From Cyprinodon diabolis (taxonomy: Eukaryota > Chordata > Actinopteri > Cyprinodontiformes > Cyprinodontidae), in the NCBI GenBank assembly GCA_030533445.1, contig CM060075.1:35085196-35149195 (forward strand): DNA of 64,000 bases. Direction: 5' to 3'. The stretch's first letter is position 1, and every line of letters starts with the position of its first letter. The notes beneath the pieces are model-generated. The model had not been told where the DNA came from, did not search any database, and worked only from the letters and a program-made list of their open reading frames with translations. A program made the position numbers and the translations under genes. Shown here piece after piece: positions 56,001 through 64,000 of the stretch.

Positions 56001-59000
56001 TGTGGGAATTGAGCGCGATACCAAACCACAGCAGGTGTGACTTATCGATCCAGAGAACAAACACTCTGTTGACTGACTTTCAGAGGCTTAAGGCAGAAGT
56101 TCAAGCACGCTTTGTTAAACGGGATTCAATTTGACATCTCATAAGTAGAACTTTGACTCACCTCTTATAATCCTTTCCAGAAGTATTAGTCACAACAAAA
56201 CATTTGGTTTTCCAGGAGCTTCCGAGACAGAGCGGAGACTCCATCAGAAGTTGTTCCAGGACTACAATGTGAAAGTCAGACCGGCTCGTCACTGGAAGGA
56301 CAGGGTGATGGTGCGAGTGGGGATGACGCTTTCTCAGCTCATTGGCTTGGTGAATATAGATAACCTGCATCACCTGTGGAGAAGATGCTTAGAAAGCCAT
56401 ATGACGATTGCTTCATTGCAGTAATGTATTTACAGGATGAAAAATATTTCGCCTTTAATTTGAGTGCATTTGCAAATAATCCAGAAATTGTTGGTTTTTA
56501 TTTTGGTTTCTCTTTGCCACATGTGCTTTGAGTAATCATATGACTAAAAAAGTGCTATAAAGATCCAATCCATCTAACTAAACGGTACTAAGTTAACCTA
56601 GTATAAGTTTAACCAGAAAACTTATCAATACTCAGATGAGCCATTAAGATACTTAAAACAGCTGCAACTGTGGCGTTATAAGGTTGGAGATGGGCACCAA
56701 TTTATCTTGAAACAACACACAGTGAGCAGGATCAGGAAGATGCACCTTTTAGATATGCTAATCAATATGTTCTGAGGACATTTCATGGCTAAACCTTTTG
56801 TTTTTCTCCTACTTCACAAACATGGCAGTTTTGCTAAATGCCACAAAGACTTTAAATTTTACAATGAGCATTAGAAGAGAGAGAGAGGAAGCATAAGAGA
56901 TGCCCAACTCTTCTAGTTAATGGTTCTGCAAGCTGCAGCCTGAGAGCAGAGTTACTATACTTAAATAAAACTGATGAAAAATTAAAAACTAAATTGATAA
57001 AATATGCTATTTAACTGAAATAAATAAATACTGTTATTAAATTTAAAAAAAAGTTTTATTTTTGCTTAAATAAAACTAACATGACTCAATTATCCTATAT
57101 GTCCTTCATTTTTGAGTTTAGCAATATTTTTATTTTCCTGGAAACTGATTTGAATCTTTTATTAACAAAAGTCAGTTCATGTCAACTACACTTAGATCTT
57201 TTTTTAAAGTAATATCGTTTGCTGGCTGTTTATTTCATAAATGTATCATAATACAAACATTTTCTGTCTAAAAAGAAAATATTAATGAAAACTAAACTAA
57301 AACTAGTGAAACTAAGAATTAACTTAGTATTATTAAAATCTTACTATCTAACAAAAATACCATACCCACCTTAAAAGCTTACTGAAACTTGTCATATAAC
57401 AGGACAGATGGGACCCAGTATTGTAGGTGAGACAGACAGTGGGAAGTTTCAAAACATTTATGACTAAACAAATGACGAACAAAACAGAAAACTTAACGCA
57501 GAGCTGTGGCTCAGCTGACATGCAGAGGCTGCAAAGGGGCGGGGCACAACCCCTCACTGGCACTCTGGTTGTGAGAGAAACACAGTTAAGTGACCTGATG
57601 ATCTGACAGAAGATGATTATCAGCCGATGCACTGCCAACGAGATGTGTTGCTAAACCTTCCAGAGCCCAATCGAGGTCAGAGTCAGGACCATTCTGAGAT
57701 CCAGGAGTCTGTAGCCTGACCAGGGGATCCAAACAGGAACAGACAAATCCAAGGTTCCAGGAACGCACAGAACGTTCAGGCAGGTCCAGAGTTCTAAGAG
57801 TTCAGCAGTGAGCTCAGATAGACACGCACAGATTTAGACAGGCCCAGTGGTTGAGAGGAACAGAGACAAGACATGGTACCAGGATAACTGCAGAACTTTA
57901 AACTGGACTCCTCCTAGGAGCCAGGTTCACAGGAGTTAAAACTGGCTATCCCAGCACTCTAAGCAAAAACCCTGAGGGCTCTGTGGAAAAGATCTGGAAC
58001 ACTATCAGCAGACAGACCCTTTCAAACCCATTCAATCAACTGGCCTCCAGGGACAGGAACATTGACTGAGGACTAAAGAAAAACTAAAACACACAGAGAA
58101 AACATTGAAAACTAACACGAATACATAAAACAAATAATGATCTGGCCCCGATAGCTGGGCTAAACCGTATGTAAAGCAGACCGCACAGGTGAATACAATT
58201 AATGATAATTGGAGCACGTGGAGGGGAAAGCAGGTGAATGAAGTGAGTAATTAGATCAAATACCAGGCTGTGATAATGACAAAACTAACTGAATAAGAGA
58301 AAACAAAATGATTACAACTGGAAGAATTAAATCATAATGAAAAATCTCTTAAAGACTCTTAAAAACTTTATCAAAAAAATCAAAAAGAAATTAGAAAAGA
58401 TGTAAAATATAAGTATATACGTATATTTAAACATACTTATATATGCAAAAAAGAGATTAAAGAAATGGTATTCCTTTTCGTCATTAAAAGAATTTAAACC
58501 AAACAAAAGAAATCGTGTTTGTTTGAGGCAAAAAAAAAGTATTTTAAAGCATATATTGTGACAACATACAAAATAAAGCAAATTCTTTTTTATGTAGCTT
58601 TTTTTTCTCTAAACATTTTTATTTAGCTTAACTGAGGGCAAAAATAAGCTCAGTGACAAACAGCGTAAATTGAAATATTAGGATATCTTTCTCTCTCTCT
58701 CTCTCTCTCTCTGTAAGAGTGCTACTTCTTTAAATATTACAAAAACTTACTAATCACTGTCCTACAGTCTGTTAAAAAGCAGAGGTACCAATCGTTTAGC
58801 CATGTAGCTCATGTAAAAATATTTCTTGATAGGTCAATTTTTCCCTCTTAAAAGAGTAAAAACATTTAATGACCCAGGGGTTGTACATTTTTTTAACATC
58901 ATGGTATATATCAAGTCCAGACATTAACGCTAGCAGCTGTAACATCAACCTTTCCTGTTTGTCCCAAAACAGAATGAAAAGAACAGCGAGATGACAACAA

Positions 59001-61341
59001 ATGTGTTCATGAATCTGGTATGGATGCTGAGCCTAATTTCTAAAACCTTTCCTTTGCCTTAAATAAAAGCTTGACACTTTGATATCTTTAACTTCTGCCA
59101 TTTAAATCTCTGACCAGAATGTTTATTGATATAGGTTATGCACATAAGACTGTCTTCTATTTATTCCTCTGTCCTTCCCAGAATTGGACAGACTACAGGC
59201 TGTCATGGAACCCGGAGGAGTACGATAACATTGCGGTTTTGAGAATTCCTCCCCAGAAGGTGTGGCGTCCTGACATCTACCTGATAAACAAGTGAGTGAC
59301 CCATTGCCAACAGCACAATCGTTAATCTAGAAGGCAGAACATTTGATTCACTGCATACATTAGTTTATTTCATTTATAGCTTCTTTCAAGATAAACGTTT
59401 TTCCCATGAGAAAAATCTCCAGAACAGCCTAGAAAGAGGAACTTGACTTGCATACCTACAGTACAGTATAACTCCCTATTTTACGCTTTCATTTTTAAAG
59501 TGATGCTTTAAAGTTTTAAGTCCAAAGTTTCTAGTCAGTTGGCTTATACCTGCAGCAATCTGCGTCAAACTAACAGTTTGTCAGAAATAACACAAAGCTT
59601 AGTCATAGTAAGGCATACAGGTAGTTTGACTGAAGCTGACAGCTACTTTAAAGCTATTGGCCACTAACAGTTCAGTTGCCTTCAACCAAGAGTAAAGTTA
59701 ATCTCGATTCAAGCCAATATTTACAAACTAATTGTTAAGAGTAATGCCAACTAGACTAAAACTAAATGAAAAGTATTGGGCGTTTCAAAAAGTGTGACTC
59801 CTACCCTGCGATACTTTGGCTCCAGTAGTTTTGGCTAGTGTCTTGATGGTAGGCAAGTGTCTGACCAACAGGCAGTAACACTCAGGAGACTGGGAAATGT
59901 TTAAGGTTTCATTGAAAACCGACTGAACAGAGGAATAGCTGGGAATGGTAGGAATGGCCAATTGTAGGCGTCAGGTAGGTTGGAACTCTTGAGACAAACA
60001 GCACAGGTGAAATTTGAGGTTGAAGGAACGCTTATTTGAAGAAGATGATGGGGATCTGAGGTTGGGAGAATGATCCAACTTGGAGGGTTGGAGGGAATCT
60101 AAGAAATATAGGTTCTGCACAGTTGAGGGTTTAAATCCCAAAGGAGCAAAATGGTTTGTGGAACAAGTTGAAGGAGAACTGGAGGATGTGGAGCAAGGAC
60201 CCTGGGGCTTGTTTGTAGAATCGAGAACTTTGATCAGTAGGACTGCAAGCGACAGAATCTGGCAGGAAGAGGACTGGATCAGAATCCATTTTCATGCTAG
60301 AAGTACCTTAGAGTAAAGAATACAGTGATCTGAGTTTAACGCAAGCCAAAGATCCACAGCTTTTGGAACTTGGAGGGCTCGACATTACAACTTAGGCAAG
60401 CACTGGCTGCAGGCTCCTTTAAAGATTCACTTATGATGATGATTTGCTTTGTTTACACGAACCTGCTGCAACCAGTGCTGCCAACCAAACTTCCTGACGT
60501 CACCTAGGGGAGAATTGAGGGAAATGGCAGGTTAAGAAACAGTTCCCAACAGATAGTCTGAATATGATTTCATTAATTAAATGTCTGTTTCATCCACTTA
60601 GAGGAGAGGTGGGAAAGTTGTAAATTGAGTCTCACTTTTGTCTTCATTTCTCTTACAGTCATGATGGGCAGTTCGATGTGGCTCTTTACGTTAACGTCTT
60701 GGTTTACAGTAATGGTATGGTCATTTGGTTGCCTCCTGCCATCTACCGCAGTTCCTGTTCCATTGAGGTACATAACTAACCTCCATCATATAAGCATAGC
60801 TGTGGTAATCAGATCCTATGCAGCTAATGGGACTGGCATTAAAAAAAAAAACTTTTTTAGGAATTAACCATAAAGTGCTGATTGCCTCAATTTTGCTGTC
60901 CATAGGTGGCATATTTCCCATTCGACTGGCAAAACTGCAGTATGGTTTTCCGCTCGTACACCTATGATGCCTCAGAAGTTGACTTGGAGTTCTATCTTGA
61001 TGAAAGTGGGGCAGATATCCAGGAGATTGTCATCGATAAGAATGCTTTCACAGGTTGTTTCCAAACATATACAGTATTTATCCACGGCCATATTAATATG
61101 GCATTATCAATCCAGCTAACCCTAACATGCTGGAATGTTTTCTTCACCTCTACAGAGAATGGAGAGTGGGCCATCCGTCACAAACCAAGCAGAAAGAATG
61201 TTAGGGATGACCTGTATGAAGACATCACCTTCTACCTCATCATAGAGAGGAAACCTCTCTTCTACATCATTAACATCATTGTCCCCTGCATCCTCACCAG
61301 TGTGTTAGCTATATTTGTCTTCTACCTTCCTCCTGGAGCAG
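52941..61341 (+). CDS. chrnb1: Muscle nicotinic acetylcholine receptor subunit beta-1, partial (exons 1-7; continues beyond the window)
   Basis: Spliced CDS in the window: 52941-53025, 56216-56349, 58973-59017, 59182-59291, 60659-60767, 60906-61053, 61156-61341. This gives about 272 residues and stops after M1; exons for M2 to M4 lie to the right. The product has a signal peptide, [34 protein letters not shown] with Cys-loop C158-C172 ([10 protein letters not shown]), ENGEW and M1 ([14 protein letters not shown]). It keeps the usual Y-R-S-S-C and ENGEW residues, so it looks like the conventional beta-1. Beta-1 is a structural subunit of the muscle endplate channel. Exon lengths match gene 1 almost codon for codon, indicating tandem duplication. 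Four in-frame ATGs (52941, 52953, 52962, 52968) leave the exact start open. Confidence 0.92.
53026..56215 (+). other. Gene 2 intron 1
   Basis: 3190-bp AT-rich intron. It contains a LINE tail (53780-53990) and an AT-rich palindromic stretch near 54060-54140. Nothing else recognised. Confidence 0.75.
53780..53990 (+). repeat. LINE 3' tail with TTCTA repeats
   Basis: It shares 'gtgggacaataaagggattt' and the following TCTAT repeat with 10690-10735. Confidence 0.55.
56216..56349 (+). CDS. chrnb1: Gene 2 exon 2
   Basis: The 134 nt encode [23 protein letters not shown] and [15 protein letters not shown]. Acceptor gttttccag, donor TTG|gtgaat. The frame joins exon 1 at a split glycine codon. Confidence 0.93.
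57390..58281 (-). mobile_element. Solo LTR (892 bp) with AAACT target duplication
   Basis: Termini TGTCATATAAC ... ATAATGACA. A perfect 5-bp direct repeat AAACT flanks it (57385-57389 and 58282-58286). TG...CA ends plus a 5-bp duplication fit an LTR retrotransposon. The minus-strand 3' end ('actgggtcccatctgtc') resembles the ends of the 15348 element, so the LTR is probably antisense. No internal coding region. The superfamily is not determined. Confidence 0.75.
58689..58712 (+). repeat. CT microsatellite in gene 2 intron 2
   Basis: A (TC)12-like uninterrupted run, 260 bases upstream of exon 3. Confidence 0.85.
58973..59017 (+). CDS. chrnb1: Gene 2 exon 3
   Basis: This 45-nt exon encodes [15 protein letters not shown]. 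Acceptor aaaacag, donor CTG|gtatgg. It matches the 45-nt exon 3 of gene 1. Confidence 0.93.
59182..59291 (+). CDS. chrnb1: Gene 2 exon 4
   Basis: The 110 nt encode [17 protein letters not shown] through [10 protein letters not shown]. Acceptor cttcccag, donor gtgagt. The asparagine codon is split AA|T, as in gene 1. Confidence 0.94.
59292..60658 (+). other. Gene 2 intron 4
   Basis: 1367-bp intron. The region 59790-60420 is less AT-rich than its surroundings and has a 78-codon ORF without a recognisable domain. It may be an unidentified repeat. Confidence 0.6.
60659..60767 (+). CDS. chrnb1: Gene 2 exon 5 (first Cys of the Cys-loop)
   Basis: The 109 nt encode [13 protein letters not shown] through [13 protein letters not shown]158 opens the Cys-loop. 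Acceptor ctcttacag, donor GAG|gtacat. Confidence 0.94.
60906..61053 (+). CDS. chrnb1: Gene 2 exon 6 (Cys-loop)
   Basis: The 148 nt encode [15 protein letters not shown] through IDKNAFT. C172 closes the loop and N171-C-S is a glycosylation sequon. The donor ACAG|gttgtt is weak, because it lacks the usual purine-AG after GT. Confidence 0.93.
61054..61155 (+). other. Gene 2 intron 6: 102 nt, stop-free in frame
   Basis: Short intron between ACAG|gttgtt and cctctacag|AG. It is a multiple of three and has no stop in the receptor frame, so retention would insert 34 residues. The matching intron of gene 1 is 1507 bp, so this is specific to gene 2. Confidence 0.85.
61156..61341 (+). CDS. chrnb1: Gene 2 exon 7 (M1), last exon in the window
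   Basis: The 186 nt encode [30 protein letters not shown] and M1 ending FYLPPGA. Acceptor cctctacag, donor GCAG|gttagc. The M2 exon should follow beyond 64000, so intron 7 is at least 2.66 kb. Confidence 0.94.
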
Positions 61342-61489
61342 GTTAGCTTATTTGACATGCTTTGGTATGAAAGTACAGAAAGAGGTGCTTTATGTTGGAG
61401 AATCTTAAGTGGCATATGTTTAATGTTTCTGCTTTATAAGGCTGCAGAATGAGTTAGTTGTTGAGAAAATCTCGCCTTTTTACCTTAAA

Positions 61490-62725
61490 GACCATAGTGC
61501 TTTCAAACCACTGATCAAAGTGAATCAGAGGCTTAAATGATGGCACTGTTCTTAAATGGTTCAGCTCTTACCTGGAGGAGAGAACTTTTTCAGTGAATAT
61601 TAGTGGCTCTAAATCATCTGTTGCTTCAATGTCTTATGGTGTCCCACAGGGCTCAATTATTGGCCCTCTGCTTTTCTCTCTTTATATACTGACTCTGGGT
61701 TCTATCCATAGGAAATACGGGATTTCTTTTCATTGTTACGCTGATGATTGTCAGATTTATTTGCCCATAAAGCAGCAGGATGTACATTCAATCAAACATC
61801 TCCTGGCATGTCTAGGAGATATTAAAGCTTGTTTGGCCTTGAACTTTTTAAACTTTAATGAAAACAAAACAGAGGTGATGGTGTTTGGACCCAGTGGCTC
61901 CTGTGAGTCCTCCTCTGTTGATCTGGGACCTTTGCAGGTACATTTTAAACCTGTTATTACAGATCTTGGTTTTAAGGTGGACAGTGATTTTAAATTGGAC
62001 AGCCAAATTAGAGCCGTGGTTAAGTCCAGCTTTTATCATTTAAGTCGATTGGCGTCAGTGAAATCTTTTCTTTCCAGGCAGCATTTTGAAACACTGATCC
62101 ACGCTTTTGTTTCAACTCGATTGGACTACTGTAATGCACTTTATCTGGGAGTCAGTCAGTCGCTGCTCTCACGTCTGCAGCTAGTACAAAATGCTGCTGC
62201 ACGACTTTTGACAGGTACTCGAAAGAGAGAACATGTGACCCTTGTCCTGGCCTCACTTCACTGGCTGCCTGTATATTTTAGGATTCATTTTAAAATTCTT
62301 ATGTTTGTTTTTAAATCATTGAATAATCTTGCCCCAGCTTACCTCACTGAGCTTCTTCATCCTTACGTACCCCATCGGTCTCTCAGGTCAGCAAATCAGC
62401 TGCTCTTGGAGGAACCAAGAACAAAAAGGAAGCTCAGAGGGGACAGGGCTTTCTCTGTTATGGGCCCCAAATTATGGAATGACTTACCTTTGCAGGTCAG
62501 AGAGGCCCCTTCTCTGCCCATTTTTTAAAGCTCGTCTTAAAACCCATCTATTTTACTTGGCTTTCAACACCAGTGGGATCTAGTTTTTAAATTGTATGTT
62601 TTTGTTTTTTAAACTGTTTTTAAATTACTTTTATTATGTTGTGTTCTTAAATTGTACAGCACTTTGAATCAACTGTGGTTGTTTTAAAGTGCTTTATAAA
62701 TAAAGTTGGTATGGTATGGTATGGT
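61490..62725 (+). mobile_element. 5'-truncated L2/CR1-type LINE in gene 2 intron 7
   Basis: The reverse transcriptase part and C-terminus of the LINE polyprotein, then a short 3' UTR ending 'aaagtgctttataaataaag' and TATGG repeats at 62709-62724. It lies in the same orientation as the gene. The 5' end is degenerate from about 61490. Confidence 0.82.
61560..62581 (+). pseudogene. LINE reverse-transcriptase remnant, frameshifted near its end
   Basis: The frame shows WFSSYLEERTFSVNISGS, then YGVPQGSIIGPLLFSLY, the catalytic box CYADDCQIYLP (YADD), then LVQNAAARLLTGTRKREHV, LHWLPVYFRIHFKIL and LWNDLPLQVRE. At about 62520-62527 an extra T in a T run shifts the frame into a stop. The remaining residues FKARLKTHLFYLAF continue in the next frame. 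The fingers part of the RT and the endonuclease are missing. Confidence 0.85.
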
Positions 62726-64000
62726 TAAACCCAGACGCACGCATCACTGTAGTTTTGCATAGCTGGAACTCCACAAACTGTTGACACATCAAACTTTGAC
62801 TGACATATGTTGTTAGCCAATAGGATAAGCTTTGCAGTGGAATATTAGAATTGAAGGGCTTATAAGATAGCATTTATTTATGTGCATAAGGAGTGAGAGG
62901 AGAGATAAATTGATTGGATACGCACAAAAAGAGCATAGTGAAAATTCTGAAAGCTGAAAATTTTAAATATTATTAAAAAAAGGTGCTTGAATGAAAATGT
63001 TTGTAAAGCTACAAATAGAAATGTGTTTTAATGGTTGAAATATTCATAAAATTCGAATAATCCGATCTGACACTTTTAGTCCTAATTTGGATCATTTGTT
63101 CTAAATGGATCTTTTGGATACACAAACAGTTTCACAGTGTCACAGTTTCACAATGTTTATCACTGGAGATATAAAACTTTACACAAGTATTGTCTCCAAC
63201 ATGTACAACAACTGTAAAGAGTTGGAGATGTCAACTATGAACCATACCCAAAATATGGAAAATAAAAAAGTTTTTTTTTTTTCATGCAAGGGGAAAAAAA
63301 TGTTGTTAAATAGCTCAGGCTTTGTAAATTTTGTAGAATGTGTACATATATCACCTGGAACTAAAAGATTTCAGGTAGCAGCCATTCAAAATCTCCCATT
63401 CCAGTCAAATGAAAGCAGAATAGCAGCCCACTCCCCTGCGATTTCCAGCTAAATCCCCTCGAACTTCCAGCCACCTGCCTTCTCCTGGTTGTGAATTTTT
63501 TACTCTAGCGTCACCCTTTCACTGAATTGCAGGGTTTGATATGTACAACCTGAGTATTTACATTAGTACAAAGATTGATGTTTAAAAAGTAATTGTAGAG
63601 GACCAGCCAAGGATCAGCCAAGAACCAGCAAAGGGCCCATCAAGGAAAGTGGGGAAATTTGAATGGCTACTGCTAAAGCTTTCAAATGAGACAAATCAAA
63701 AGCAATTAGGATTGATTTTATTATTTCTCTGGCCAACGGCATTTCAGTCTGCAATTAGCATTTTTGTGCACAATCTATAAAAAGCTAAGGGGTTAAAGGC
63801 AGAGCGAATGTATGATTCAGTATAGCTTTTCATAGCATCTCATTCTCTAGCACACATTAGTTCATAGCTATCTACACAATAGCTTGAGTTTTTTTTGATC
63901 ATCAGACTTTCAGAACAAGGTGGTAAGACAATTTTTAGGTATGGATAAATAAAAAGGTTGTTTTGAAGTCAGACATTCTTTATATGTACACATTTTAAGG
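62726..64000 (+). other. Gene 2 intron 7, right part
   Basis: No exon of gene 2 is found up to the window edge; the M2 exon must lie beyond. A MITE occupies 63371-63676. The ORF at 63105-63452 is intronic noise. Confidence 0.7.
63371..63676. mobile_element. MITE with AGTAGC-type inverted ends (copy 2)
   Basis: It begins CAGGTAGCAGCCATTCAAAA and ends TTTGAATGGCTACTGCTA. Internal blocks ('tcaccctttcactgaatt', 'catcaaggaaagtgggg') match the copy at 16353-16663 in the same orientation. Confidence 0.65.

Larger units (their letters stand above)
56350..58972 (+). other. Gene 2 intron 2
   Basis: 2623 bp. It contains a solo LTR (57390-58281) and a CT microsatellite (58689-58712). The rest is AT-rich without recognised features. 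Confidence 0.75.

Overview
This window is vertebrate nuclear DNA, most likely from a ray-finned (teleost) fish. It is AT-rich, has long introns, and carries a typical fish set of transposons: Tc1, L2/CR1-type LINEs, Penelope-like elements, TTAA-flanked and hAT-like MITEs, and solo LTRs. A percomorph or killifish-like species is a guess from the repeat families only.

The window holds two protein-coding genes, both on the + strand and both muscle-type nicotinic acetylcholine receptor beta-1 subunits arranged head to tail. Gene 1 (chrnb1-like, coding 12395-48850) is complete. It has 11 exons whose coding lengths sum to 1491 nt, giving 496 residues plus a stop, with every intron GT-AG. Gene 2 (chrnb1, coding from 52941) starts 4.1 kb downstream. 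Only its exons 1-7 lie in the window; exon 7 ends at 61341 after the first transmembrane segment and the gene runs off the right edge. Exons 2, 3, 4, 5 and 7 have identical lengths in the two genes (134, 45, 110, 109, 186 nt) and exon 6 differs by one codon, which points to tandem duplication. Each product would be a non-agonist-binding structural subunit of a pentameric cation channel at the neuromuscular junction.

Layout: 1-12394 is gene-free upstream DNA with a large TTAA-flanked foldback element (4669-5600), a hAT-like MITE (8620-9342) and LINE 3' ends (9365-11965). 12395-48850 is gene 1; its introns carry a solo LTR, paired MITEs, Penelope-like fragments, a long hairpin, a TTAA MITE and a nearly intact Tc1 transposon (42930-44540). 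48851-52940 is the intergenic spacer with the gene 1 polyadenylation signal at 49059 and a partial TTAA MITE. 52941-64000 is the 5' half of gene 2, with a solo LTR in intron 2 and a broken LINE plus a MITE in intron 7.

No bacterial, viral or previously unknown multi-gene system is visible. The most interesting points are coding and splicing details of the paralogue pair: a stop-free intron of 102 nt in gene 2, and an extra cysteine and an unusual pore residue in gene 1. Several well-defined repeat structures were delimited to the base. No RNA genes or CRISPR arrays were recognised.
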